The notes under the pieces: model-generated
Database searches by the model: none
Told to the model about the DNA's origin: nothing
What the model saw: the letters and a program-made list of their open reading frames with translations, nothing else
Source: Cyrtodaria siliqua
Lineage: Eukaryota; Mollusca; Bivalvia; Adapedonta; Hiatellidae
NCBI GenBank assembly: GCA_037043455.1
Contig: JAWPHD010000289.1
Location: forward strand, 248,001 to 312,000
Direction of reading: 5' to 3'
DNA length: 64,000 bases
Program-made: the position numbers and the translations under genes
Shown here: piece after piece, positions 30,106 to 41,087 of the stretch
How the letters are laid out: each line of letters begins with the position of its first letter
Position numbering within the stretch: the stretch's first letter is position 1

Positions 30106-30413
30106 AAACTTGATTTGTTTAAATCTCGCGGCGTCCCGCTAGTTTTACTATATAACTTCAATATTTGCAATTATTAATATTAATTAGCAGAATAGTTCAA
30201 AGCAAATTGTTTTTACATATTACTAACCATTGATAATATTGCAGCAATAATACATTTAAACAAACTTAGTAGAAAAACGAAGACAATCTAAATCTCATTT
30301 TTTATTAAATATATGCAAACAGTTTTAAAGTCAAAATGATGCAGGATTAATAAATCGAGGTGCTAATTTTAATGTTTGATATAAAACTCAAGATTGCCGT
30401 GTGTCCCTTTAAG
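30106..30413 (+). mobile_element. MITE 'P', partial copy
   Basis: The right end CAAGATTGCCGTGTGTCCCTTTAA and interior blocks (CTCGCGGCGTCCCGCTAGTT, GCAAATTGTTTTTACATATT, AAAGTCAAAATGATGC) match the complete copy at 48792-49114 in opposite orientation. The left terminal repeat is degraded. Confidence 0.6.
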
Positions 30414-30960
30414 GACCACATTCAAGCAAAAGCATGCATTGAAACAAACAACAATTACAAGGATAAATTAAAGACAAGGTATGTGATATCACAAACATAA
30501 CAAGATTGACAATAGAGCTACCGCCATATAATTTACAGTTACAGATCCGCCGCTTGGTGGGTATTTAAATCAGATAGTAGGGTGCACCAAACCTCAATCT
30601 TACCATATTGCCATCCCCATAAAACGGGACAGAATAATTAAAAAATTTCCGACAGCTATAACCTCTAATAAACTTGGAAGTGATAATAGTCAATATAAGT
30701 ATGACACAAAGATGATCGTGTATGTGTGAATATAAAACATGAAAGGCTAGAAAGTAAAAAAAGTGGGTACTTAATGACTTGGCAGAAGCCAGAGCAACAA
30801 AAAAAAATAAACCACAAACTGAGGCTCAAACTAAACAAGACGCAACATAGCCAAAAGAAGTTTGCAATAATGTAATACATAGGGTACATGAACATCGACC
30901 TATCGAACCATACCAAAATAATAAGACGTTTTACATGTAAATGGAGGCCTTTAAGTGTGT
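30414..30960 (-). mobile_element. Family A 3' UTR copy
   Basis: Minus-strand UTR: AAGGACCACATTCAAGC, TGACAATAGAGCTACCGCC, AGTAGGGTGCACCAAACC, AAAACGGGACAGAA, GATGATCGTGTATGTGTG, TGACTTGGCAGAAGCCAGAG. It begins at the very end of MITE P, lacks the AT-rich 3' tip, and fades after 30810. Confidence 0.65.
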
Positions 30961-31249
30961 ATTCGTCCTAAAATTTGACAATCGTCGGCCAAGGTGGTTG
31001 ACGTTTCTAAAATTGTAGCATAACGACAAACATTTCAAAGAAATCTTCCCCGAAGCCTTTTATTATGCTTAATAAAAATTCATGGGCCAGTTTTGTTTTT
31101 AACAAAGTTGTGTTTTTCACTTAGCGTCCAACTTTTAAGATAGCTGCCATATTGTTCTTTAAAAATAGTTTTAAATGTAAATAAGAGTTATCACATCCTA
31201 TGTGGTATGGACGTGTGATCTATAAATTCTGTATAATGCTTCCTGACTA
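30961..31249. other. Unique spacer
   Basis: Nothing recognised. Confidence 0.35.
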
Positions 31250-31705
31250 CTTTACAAATGAATCAGGAAATTCGTCAGACTTAGACATTCTAGTATTGCA
31301 ACGAACTTCATGTGTAGTGATTGATACCTCTACAGTCAGGCACAATGCTCCAGTTGTCTCTTGAGCGACGACTGGATGAACTGAAACGCTAAAAATGGAG
31401 GTGGTGCATAAGCTTGACCTCAGGTTTTCTGGTCTTACCCTGGATTTGGTTTTCGTTTTGGCTGCAACTGTTGTGCTTAATAACGAGGCTAGGTACGCCC
31501 AAAATCCATATACGCTAACCATTAGGTCGTATTTTCTACTTACCGTTCCAATTAGGCTTTCACCTGTCTTCAAAACAGTATGTTGTTCCGTTTAATGACT
31601 ATTTCATTTGCTCAAATGTGTTAGTTTGTGATACAGTGTGGACATACGGTGCTTCTGCGTTTGGGTGCTGTCGTTTATATAGGACAAATTTTCTCATTTT
31701 AGTCA
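31250..31705 (+). pseudogene. Family B copy that retains RT C-terminal codons
   Basis: Reads LVLQRTSCVVIDTSTVRHNA before a break, directly comparable to IILQRTACLVVDPFTVRHYA of family A. It is followed by the B-type UTR (GGCTGCAACTGTTGTGCTTA, CTTACCGTTCCAATTAGGC, GTGATACAGTGTGGACATAC, TTTATATAGGACAAATTTTC). This copy shows that the B repeats are tails of an RT-bearing element related to A. Confidence 0.7.
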
Positions 31706-32084
31706 TATAATCTTGTTGGTGGTATCATTATCAAAATGTTGCTCTCTGTTGCCGTCAATACGTAATATAAATGAAAGCAATTTCAATCACATCTCTGTCG
31801 AAAACGCTTCTTTAATACTTCTATACATGGTTCGTTGGTCGATTTCTAGTGTATGTGCTCTCTATGATACAGTATTGATTGATAGGAAATATACATCTAA
31901 ATCTATTTTCATATGTTTCAAGTATAGGATTGTCAAAAATAGAGACACCTTATGCAATGTTTTGCCACTGTCAGTAAAATTGAATCTAGGAATTTTTATT
32001 TTCTCACAAAACCGTAACTACTTCGCGGCACTTCACAGAGCTGTTCGTAATCAAAGATAACAGAGTTCGCTAACCTTATTTCCG
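31706..32084. other. Unique stretch
   Basis: A 115-codon plus-strand frame (31713-32060) is open but matches nothing I recognise and looks compositionally like the surrounding AT-rich DNA. Not called. Confidence 0.35.
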
Positions 32085-32280
32085 GTACATATTGAAATGG
32101 GATTGGAAGGAACAAACACAAACAAGAGATTAAAGTAGCAATCTCGGTTTTATTTAGTCTGTTCACAAGAGGTAATGTGGAGTGAAAAACCTCTCACGTC
32201 TCATAGCGCCGGCTTAAGCGATATTCTACTATAGAGCTACACAAATTGAGCGTGATGATCCCAAGACTTCAGAAAGTGGT
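32085..32280 (+). repeat. Family E copy
   Basis: CACAAACAAGAGATTAAAGT, CTCGGTTTTATTTAGTCTG, CTCATAGCGCCGGCTTAAGC and GAGCGTGATGATCCCAAG. A single unit. Confidence 0.6.
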
Positions 32281-33790
32281 AAAGAACAGAATGATTATTA
32301 AAATAAGTGTGTTCAAATTCGGATAAAAACTGAAATAACTATTAAGAATAATTCTATCCCAATCATTTAGTTAATTTTAACAGTACTTCTGATGTTTCCC
32401 ATTCTTGGTAAAACATGTCAAAAGACGCTTTAGAGATTTTAGTTCTAAACAAACCTCATTTCTAATTCCTACGCCCCACTTACACACACACAATTCCTGT
32501 TAGATAAAATTCAAAATTGGGGTACTCTTAACAACGTATACCCATCTTTAAAAAATCGGTCAATTGAAGATAGACTAAATCAATGGTATGGATGAAATAA
32601 GGTCATCTAAACGCGAAGTAAAATAACTAAAAACTTAAATCTCAAAACGTTTGTTTACTAAAACGATGTTTCGGCTTCATGTGTTAAACCGGCGCATCTG
32701 TTAGCAATGAACATCACACATAAATAAATGTACCTACAATAAATGTACCTCAGGAAAAGTGGGTGGTCTGCCGCCAGAACAAAAAATGAAACCGTCATAT
32801 ATATATAACCTTACATATGTTGAAAATGATGTAAAACACCATACACAAACAAACAACCAATAAATGTACCTACATTGTTTACGTTACTTTCCGTCTACGG
32901 AGTAACAACCTTATAATTCTCGCTTGGCGAGTAATTGGATCTGAAAGCGGCAGATTTCAATAAACTACTCTGGTACGTTCTTCCTTTGATTGCGTTTGTT
33001 GATTCCAAGAGTTGTTGGTGTTATCACTGTATAAACAACCTTTCTTACTGAGAAGGTCATAAGTTCGTAAACACAATTAATTTAAGGACATAGGGCATTT
33101 TGCAAAAGGACCCTGATATCCACACCGCAGCTTTAATGTTCACATCTTTGTCTCTAATGACTACAACTTCTCTCATGTATAACGAATAAGGCATCACCTT
33201 ACAGGAAAATGATTGGCTCTGCGATTCTCACAACGTGGTTAATGTATACATTTTGTGATAAGCTTTTAATCTACTTGAAAGTGCCTATTTGTTGTCAGAG
33301 CAATAAATGAAGAACCATTTCATATACGTAGCGATAAGATCATATACAGACACCAATTATGTGATTAAACATCCATTTCGTGTATGTTTCCGAAATAATC
33401 TAACACACCACGTCTCTTGTTGATGCTTAAAATAGCCTGATAATCTCAAATAAACATTGATGTATGTCCGTGACGTAGCTTTTAATCTCTTTTGTGCACG
33501 TTTTAACTGGATGCAATAAGATCTGTCGACATACTGCCGCTAAATACATACTATTGATACAATTCTTGGCATTGGCAGTGTGTAATACGTGATACAAATC
33601 TACAAATTCATCATTAAAGTATTTTCTTCTGGAAATTGTGATATGCTATTCTAGTTATATAACACTAATTGCATAGTCTCACTAAAATCATAAGGTTACA
33701 GCAAGATTCTGACCGTAGAAAAAATTGTGTTCTATCAGGGGTCATGTGATCAAAAACAAATCTAATGTTGATAATATTTTTTTTGTCAAT
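32281..33790. other. AT-rich unique stretch
   Basis: No gene recognised. ATAAATGTACCT is repeated three times within 32720-32870, the only local repeat noticed. Confidence 0.4.
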
Positions 33791-33792
33791 CG

Positions 33793-33998
33793 CTCAAGGA
33801 CCACAGTCAACTAAAAACACGCACAGAACAAACATTAATTACAAAGATGTATTAAGGGCAAAATATGACATCTAAAACAAAAGTGTTGCCAACATAGCTA
33901 CCGCTTTGGAACGTTCAGTGGTAAAATGGCTGCTGGTATAAACCAGGTTCTAGGGTGCACTAAATCTCACGCTTACCCTATTGTCATCCCAATAACAT
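33793..33998 (-). mobile_element. Family A 3' UTR copy
   Basis: AAGGACCACAGTCAACTAAA, GCTACCGCTTTGGAACGTTC, AACCAGGTTCTAGGGTGCAC and TATTGTCATCCCAATAACA. Lacks the outer 3' tip and everything 5' of the GGGATGACA block. Confidence 0.65.
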
Positions 33999-35300
33999 TT
34001 TTCAACATTTTGCATCCTAGTCAAATTATGCAAACTGTCTGGTCTCTTCCCACTCAGCTGAATCAGAGACCTAATAACAGATAGATTGGACACTACGGAA
34101 ATTATCTAAATTTCAAGTGGCACAGTGCGAACATTTCACAAATTATTTTCCAACTTTAAACACACATATTATCAAGAGTTTTATAGATACAAGTTTCATT
34201 CTTGCCAAATACCATCACAAATTTAATTTTTTTCCAATGATAGTATTTTTCTTTCTCTTACATTTTGAGCAAAAAAGGTGTTTGACGGATGTCAAAACCT
34301 TAATTTTTAAGAGAAAAGCGAAAAATGATGACATTTTTAACTTTATAAGAAGTTTCCCATCTATTTATTAATATGTCTGTGGCTGAATACAATTAAATTA
34401 GATAGAAAGATAAGGTCCAACAGTACGACAGTCGGAAAAAGAAATGTAATACTGTTTTCGGATATAATACACAAATTTAAAATTTACAAACGCATCTTAC
34501 TCCTGTTATTCTATCATAATTTGATCAAAATAGTTCGTGTTTCACTTGTGTTATTTATTGGAGCATTAACTATGCAAAATCAAGGAACAAATTAAATAAA
34601 GTATATATAACTATAAGTTACCCGACAATTCTTACATGATTTGACAACATTTATACCGGAATAAAAATCTAAAACATGAATTTATTTTTATATTATGAAA
34701 CAGTTGCTTTTAATTTGTTATAATTTTTAAAATAAAGTGATCATATTACGGATAGAGCCTCACACCTTAGTTTTGTTTCCTCCATATAGTACACATCTTC
34801 AAATATACAGAAGATATAGACAGAATATATATATTTATGACATTGATGAGATTTAACGAGGTAAATGTAGTGTAAGAAATATAGTTAACTTAATGTTTAC
34901 GTATAACCATACAACTAAATGCATGCATGGAATTCTATTTGATCGATATTCCTACCCTAAATAACCTCTTTGATTTACCTGATATTTTTTTATTCTTTTT
35001 TATATGTCAGCTACGTATCACAAGATTGTCAGGACCGATATGAATTACACAGACGGACGTCTATGATATCTTAATCATGACATAGCAGTGCATACAAGAA
35101 ACACATGCAATAACTATAGATTGATCAATCAAAATTGCGTTTAAAATTTTCTGCGCTACAAATAGCAAAGGTTGTTGAGCTTTCGAAATCAAAATTTGAT
35201 AAATGTACGGAATGACAATCACGGGCATTGTATGATAACATGGTATAATGATTGCTGTTTTAATGCATACTGTGGTATCCTAAATGATTTGATTCCAGAA
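33999..35300. other. AT-rich unique stretch
   Basis: An 84-codon plus frame (34117-34371) has no recognisable motif. Nothing called. Confidence 0.4.
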
Positions 35301-35304
35301 AAAG

Positions 35305-35630
35305 AAGAATATAAAAGTCGAACACGAACAGTAACATTCAAGGAAGACAGTTAACAACAAACACATGTAGGAACAAACAACAACTATAAATATGAATAAA
35401 GGCAAGATATTACATCACAAACATAAAAGTGTTGACAATAGGGCTGCCGCCTTGGAACGATCAGTGGCAAATTCCTCTGGGTTGTAAACCTTGTTCTATG
35501 TTGCACCCGACCTCGGTCTTACCCTACCGTCATACCAGTAAACGGGACAGTGTAAATGAAGATATCCCCGTCTGGTTATAATTTCTAACAAACACTACAG
35601 CGTTAATAGGCGTTATAAGTAAAGAGGCAA
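35305..35630 (-). mobile_element. Family A 3' UTR copy
   Basis: The 3' tip ATATAAAAGTCGAACACG at left, then GTGTTGACAATAGGGCTGCC, GGAACGATCAGTGGCAAA, AAACGGGACAGTGTAAATGA and GCGTTAATAGGCGTTATAAG. Confidence 0.7.
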
Positions 35631-35769
35631 CACAAAACCACATTTGCATACTAGATATATAATCTAGGCACCGCATCGAAACAATCATCGACAACATAAG
35701 CAGGCATACAATTTGATCGGAAAATCTAACCTACACAGAACATAGTCTACCAACAGCATGCATTCAAAC

Positions 35770-35906
35770 ATAACACGTACAAAGTACAATTCTAACAAGA
35801 AGAAAGACATGTGACATCACAAACACAAACGGGTTGATAATAGGACTCTCGCCAGGGAACGGGACGTGACAAAAAGGCCGCTTAGGGTTTAAATCAGGTT
35901 CTAGTG
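35770..35906 (-). mobile_element. Family A fragment abutting a tandem array
   Basis: CATCACAAACACAAACGGG, TTGATAATAGGACTCTCGCC, GGCCGCTTAGGGTTTAAATC, AGGTTCTAGTG, then directly the 167-bp array. Confidence 0.6.
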
Positions 35907-36700
35907 AGAGGAAGGTGCTGTTAAAATTTGATGAAGATCGCACATGGATCGCTGAGATATAACGAACTCTTAATTCCCTTCTGCCCAAACTTAAACAAAA
36001 AGGTTAACGTAATGCATATTTTGGAGAAAGTAGGTCACAGTGAACTAGTTTTCAGAGTATGGTTGTGCTTGATGAGAGGAAGGTTCTGTTTAAATTTGAT
36101 GAATATCGGACGTAATGCCGAGATATAACAAAGACATTACTTCCGCCCTGTCCAAACTTAAACAAAATGTTTAACGTAACGCATATTTTTGAAAAAGTAG
36201 GTCACAGTGACTAAGTTTTCAAGGCATAGTCAGTGCTTGATAAGAGGAAGGTATTGTTAAAGGTTGATGAAGATCGAACATGGTAATGCTGAGATATAAC
36301 AAAAACTTAACCCCCCTCGCCGAAATTTAAACACAAAAGTTAGCGTATCGCATATTTTGGAGAAAGTAGATCACAGTAACCTAGTTTTCCGGATTTAGTC
36401 AGCGCTTAATGAGAGGAAGGTGCCGTTAAATTTTGATGAGTATCAAACTTGGTAATGCTGAGATATAACAAAAACTTTACTCCCTACACCCCCTCTCCCC
36501 CCCCCCCCCCACCCCCACCCCACCCCCACAACACCACACGCCCAAACTTTAATAAAAAGGTTAACGTAACTCATATTCTGGGGGAAAATAGGTCACAGTG
36601 ACCTAGTTTTCAGGATATGGTCAGTGCTTGATGAGAAGAAAGTGCTGTTAACGTTTGATGAAGATTGGACATATACATGGATATCCTGAGATATATAGAA
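35907..36700. repeat. Tandem array with a unit of about 167 bp
   Basis: Units begin at GAGAGGAAGGTGCTGTTAAA (35907), GAGAGGAAGGTTCTG (36073), AAGAGGAAGGTATTG (36240), GAGAGGAAGGTGCCG (36410) and GAGAAGAAAGTGCTG (about 36630). Each holds GCTGAGATATAACAAA, CCCAAACTTAAACAAAA, GGTTAACGTAA and AGTAGGTCACAGTGA. The last unit is lengthened by a C-rich tract at 36488-36535. One unit contains a perfect AGGTCACAGTGACCT palindrome near 36590. Confidence 0.8.
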
Positions 36701-36714
36701 AATACAAAATGTTG

Positions 36715-36770
36715 ACGCCAGCCACCCGCCCGACGCGGGCGGCGCCGCCCTCCCGCCGCCCACCAAGCTA
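36715..36770. other. Short GC-rich block
   Basis: CGCCCGACGCGGGCGGCGCC lies in otherwise AT-rich DNA and can fold (CGCCCG...CGGGCG). It follows the tandem array and probably belongs to that repeat. Too short and isolated to be taken as a promoter. Confidence 0.4.
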
Positions 36771-37312
36771 GGTTTACAACAATCTATAAGCCGATTTCTT
36801 TTCTCAATAAAAAAACGGCTAATACATTGATATGACTTATTCATTAGAGTGTTGTCTTTCGCGAATTTAGAATTTTGAAGAAAGAAAATTAAACGATATT
36901 AATTATTTTCTCTGAACTATGTCAAATTGTATGCAAATGATTTCAACAAAACGCACATGTAATGACTCCTGATTGTTTATTATAATACTAGTGAATAATA
37001 ATTAAGAGAAAGTGTGTATTAACCACTAAGAGCACAACAGTCACAACATTGCATTGTAAAACATTAGACCCTGAGGGTAATAAAACTGTTTTACTCGAAG
37101 ATAATTATAGAGAATCTAGTTTGTAATGATATCTTTTTTGTAATGAGATGGGTTATACAACCAAAACCACTCTAAATAATTGCATAGCCTGAGGCTAGTA
37201 CAAGATATAAAGTCTTATAATTACAAAGTAAAAAACAAACATTAAAGAACATTAGAGAGCCATAGCAGATGTATCGACTGACCTTATGACTTATAAACAA
37301 CATGTCAACTTA
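36771..37312. other. AT-rich unique stretch
   Basis: Nothing recognised. Confidence 0.4.
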
Positions 37313-38093
37313 TGTGATGTGATTTATAAACTGTTTCGTGCTCGGCCGTTTCCAAAGGTCCATTATCATACTCTGTTTTCGTAAGATTCTTGGTCATGAT
37401 CACTTTCATACTATCTTTGTTAAACTTGTTAAAAAGTTTATCAAAAGAGGTTATGACCTTATCATTTTGCAACGTACTGTATGCTTGGTAGTGGACCCTT
37501 TTACAGTTCGCCACTATTCTTTCCTCTTTAATTGTACCATGACCTGACAGGCTGTGGACCCGATGATGACGCCTACCTAAAGCCCATTGGGACGGTGGCG
37601 TTTGATGTTTGTCTATGATCTTTCTTGTCGTGCCCTTAATGATTTATTCTCTTGTTGCTTTGGCTTCTGCCAAGTCACTGAGTACCTTCATTGTGGCTTT
37701 CTAGGCTATTGTTTTTTTGTATTATATTTACACGAGATATTTGTGTTTTACTTATATTGCCTATTGATGCTGCCTTGTTGGTTAGAGAATAGTTCATGGC
37801 GGGGATTTCTTTATTTACACTGTCCAGTTTTAATGGGATGACAGTAGGGTAAGTGTGAGGTTTGGTGCACCCTAGAACCGGTTTAAACCCCCAGTGGCCT
37901 ACTTTGCCACTGACCGTTCCAAGGCGTTAGACCTATTGTCAGCGCTTTGGTGTTTGCGATGTCGTTTGCATTTAATATTACTTTTGCCTTCTTGTTTGTC
38001 TGTTTGCGTGCTTGCTTCTGTGTTTTGTGGTTGACTGTCCTCCTTGAATGCTACTTTCCCTGTCCGATCCTTCTATATTTCTTTAGACGATAA
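37313..38093 (+). mobile_element. Family A copy with RT C-terminus and full 3' UTR
   Basis: The longest continuous plus-strand 3' portion. RT codons RKILGHDHFHTIFVKLVKKF, IKRGYDLIILQRTVCLVVD, PFTVRHYSFLFNC, a stop in place of the usual T-G-Q codon context, then the UTR with every landmark (GGCTTCTGCCAAGTCACTGA, TTTAATGGGATGACAGTAGG, CCCTAGAACCGGTTTAAACC, TGACCGTTCCAAGGCG). The tip is CCCTGTCCGATCCTTCTATA plus TTTCTT. It defines the second 3'-tip subtype. Confidence 0.8.
37339..37372 (+). mobile_element. 3'-tip fragment of family C inside family A RT
   Basis: TGCTCGGCCGTTTCCAAAGG plus TCCATTATCATACT inserted between CTGTTTCG (37331-37338) and CTGTTTTCG (37373-37381), a likely target-site duplication. 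The uninterrupted RT sequence is seen at 17784-17830 (GATTTATGAACTTCGTAAAA). Confidence 0.75.
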
Positions 38094-38599
38094 ATGAATG
38101 ATATCCTGAAGTATAGGTGGACAGATGGACGCGTATGAGACACGCGCTTAGCCGCATGCTTTGACGTTTAGGAATGAGGGTTATATAAAAACTAAAAGAA
38201 AACTTGCCATGATGGGGGGAGGGGATCTGAACGACGTATACTCTTGTGAATATTATAGTTTAGTTATATTGCACGCCAAATACTGCAGGATTTGTAGTAG
38301 ATATCCATAAAACTGTATGAAAGTGATCTACACTTCTCTCCGATAGTTTGGACTTCTCAATCACATTCCATTAATATGACGTAGTATAGAAAGACGAGGT
38401 TTTGGAAGTAATACACGAACTTCCGTTATTGATCATGTCAATTGTCTATTCGTCAGCTTACAGAGAGGATCTTACATGAGTGTAATTGAATAATTCAATA
38501 TTGAATTAATTATAAATATGGCACTTGTGAGGTATTCTATTGATCACATAACTTTAAAAATGCCAAAGAACGTACATGCGTTCATGTCTCTTGGATATA
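38094..38599. other. AT-rich unique stretch
   Basis: Nothing recognised. Confidence 0.4.
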
Positions 38600-39077
38600 T
38601 ACTGACACGAAAGGAAAATGCAACTAGGGAATATCCGCTATATATTGTATGTAAAATATGCTGCTGTTATTCGAATGGTACATGGCTACGTAAGAACTTT
38701 CCTTTCGGGAACAAAAACACACTAAAACAGCACAGAGTATCCTTGCAAAGTTTCATTATTGACAGAGTACGCGTTTGGCTCAGGCATGTGAGCAAACTTA
38801 GGATGCAACATTTTGCAAACTTCTTACGTTAAATACAGTACGGAAATGGCTCAATATTGCAAAGAGGAACTTCAACATTTATGAATTTCTTGTTTTAAAG
38901 TGTACTGTGATTAAAAACGTCTACAACATCACAGTTGTGTCCTTTCTCCAACTAACTGCAACTTTCATTTTTATAAAACATCTTGAGATTTCTTTGGAAT
39001 ATTATGTGGAATTAAGTGTGCAATATATACAATACATAGCGGAAATTCCCGAGTTGCGTTTCTTTTTCTCTTCAGTA
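38600..39077 (-). mobile_element. MITE 'G', copy 2
   Basis: TACTGACACGAAAGGAAAAT at left and CGAGTTGCGTTTCTTTTTCT, CTTCAGTA at right, TA flanks. The interior is the reverse complement of copies 1 and 3 (GTTTCATTATTGACAGAGTA, AGCAAACTTAGGATGCAACA). The open frame across its left half is not conserved in the other copies and is not called. Confidence 0.75.
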
Positions 39078-39417
39078 TATGTATCTCAGTTTTCGGTAAT
39101 ATTAAACATAGACTGGGGTAATCAGTAACTATGTATTACACTAGTGAAATATGATGTTTATGGCATTGCTTTATTACACTCTCACAACGCAAGTAATGTG
39201 AAAAAATAAAACAAAACTCATGTGAAATGAAAACTAGAAAAAACACGTGTTTAGTGCCTGTTGTTCGACCATAGTAACATAACAACCTCTACGATATCAA
39301 CAAGAACAAAATATCCATTTATAGAAGCCAATCTTATCGCGTAGACCTAGATAGATAACGATGTTGATCTAGATGTTTTATGTGGAACTAGCATAATTGG
39401 TGCAACAAATTTGAGAA
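39078..39417. other. AT-rich unique stretch
   Basis: Nothing recognised. Confidence 0.35.
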
Positions 39418-39475
39418 ATATGGTCCTATAGAAATCACAGCAATCAAACGCAATTGCACCGTAGGTAAATGTGAC
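39418..39475 (-). mobile_element. 3' tip of family B
   Basis: ATATGGTCCTATAGAAATCA, AATCAAACGCAATTGCACCG, TAGGTAAATGTG. Only the last 55-60 bp of B, adjoining an RT remnant as also seen at 16742. Confidence 0.55.
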
Positions 39476-40490
39476 AACCACTAAAATGTAGCCCTTTGCA
39501 AAATGATACTGTCATAACATCCTTTGATAATTTGTTTAACACGTTTAATAAAGATTGTATGAATATAATAATGACACGGATCTTAACGAGTTCGAAAATT
39601 ACTTCACCATCATAGAATGTAGGTTGAAATATTCCTTGTGCAGAATAATTCTTAAATCACTTTTAAGGTTTAAGGGTAAATCAGGGTTAAGATAATAAAA
39701 TTGTGCAAAGTTTTGCAAAGAATTTGATAACGGTAGTCTTGACTAAGTAGCTTTGAGATATATAAATTACACATATTAAAGTTCTCAACTCGACTACAAA
39801 CTCTAAAAAGGGAATAAGCTGAGAAACATAGATCCTCATAAGAAGTGGATATAAAAGTCTAACAAGAAATGCAACATTGAAGGACCACAGTCAACCACAT
39901 AAAGAAAAAAAAAGAGCTATGAATGTCATACATCCCTGTGGGATGAAAATATAACACAATTGATTGGATGTACCTGGAGAGTTTCTACCGTCGCCACACG
40001 ACACAAACAACACTATTTTGACAGTAAATATAGTAAATCTAGATATAAAAATCGAACAGGAAAAGCAGCATTCAAGGACGACAGTCAACCACAAACACAG
40101 ACAGAAACAATGAACAAATGTAAAGATGAAGTAAAGGCCAACTGGATCGGCCAGTGGCAAAAAAGGCCGCTATGGGTTTAAACCAGGTTCTAGGGTGAAC
40201 CAAACGTCACACTTACCCTACTGTCAACCTAATAAAACGGAACAGTGGATATAAAAATCGAACAGGAAATGCATCATTCAAAGACAACAGTCAACCACAT
40301 AAGATGTTGCTCGGCGAACATCCCAGTCTAAGTGGGAATAATTAAGCATATCAAAATTGAAATCATCTCTCTGGTCATGGCTTATGCTAATTATTTCTTC
40401 ATTTTCAATAATGAAATGTAAATCGAGAAAAGAATCAACATTATCAAAGTTATTTAGGATAATATTATTAACCATAGTAAAAAAGAAAAG
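39476..40490 (-). pseudogene. Decayed RT, split by family A tails
   Basis: Right part (40490-40296): NNFDNVDSFLDLHFIIENEE, QRDDFNFDMLNYSHLDWDVR. Left part (39842-39476): remains of YVSQLIPF...CSRVENF, followed by the ILLQ...VVVTFT-like end. The junction of the two parts is interrupted by 39843-40295. In the 3945-5393 copy these blocks are contiguous (near 4391-4430). Confidence 0.65.
39843..40295 (-). mobile_element. Stacked family A 3' tails
   Basis: Three separate 3' tips, each TGGATATAAAAGTCT- or AGATATAAAAATCGAAC-like, start at about 39844, 40040 and 40245. The middle one carries the UTR as far as AAAACGGAACAGT. The host RT sequence CATAAGAAG is present at the left edge and CATAAGATG at the right, a probable target duplication for the outer insertion. 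Confidence 0.65.
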
Positions 40491-41084
40491 TAGATAATAA
40501 TAATAGTGAATGTAACACTAATTTTTATTAAAACAATTGTCAACGAATTTTTTTATACCATGCCACAACTAAGAAATAACATAAATCATTCTTAAACTTT
40601 GTCCGTCTCATTAACGAATGCGCATTAGTGGTGTCAGTTCATTAAATATATTTGAGTATTTTAGCCTTGAATTATCTACGTTGTTCTATGTATATAATTA
40701 TGTAAGCCTATGTGTTGATGGGGGTACTGTATTTATCAATGAACTTTTATCAACGCATAGGAAATATTGTCAATGGAATATGATATTGCTAAGAGGTTTT
40801 AGGCATAGACAAAACAAAAGAAAAAACAAATGCCATGAATTTTACGTCTCGTTCAAAACATTGCGTGATGTTGGGACAGCAAGCCCGGAGGTAAAAGACA
40901 ACATAGGGAAACAAACACAACATCCACATGACTGAAATATGTTCTAATACAACATTTTCCTTATTTATTTAATATCCGTACGGGGTACATATGCTTAACG
41001 GCAATCTGATAAATAGAGACTTGTTTTAGTAAATGAAGTTCGACATGAACAATATTTGGCGTATATATGCACTACTTGTGAATC
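40491..41084. other. AT-rich stretch
   Basis: A 105-codon plus frame (40618-40935) matches nothing I recognise. Not called as a gene. Confidence 0.35.
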
Positions 41085-41087
41085 ATA

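Noticed and set aside
31713..32060. 115-codon open frame as a gene
   Set aside because: Lies between a B copy and an E copy, no motif recognised, no second copy showing conservation.
35907..36700. CRISPR-like array
   Set aside because: Head-to-tail units are homologous throughout with no unique spacers; the DNA is eukaryotic.
36715..36770. CpG-island promoter
   Set aside because: Only about 50 bp, isolated, at the edge of a tandem array, with no downstream gene.
40618..40935. 105-codon open frame as a host gene
   Set aside because: No recognisable domain, no promoter or splice context, AT-rich composition equal to flanks; frames of this length are expected by chance in 64 kb.
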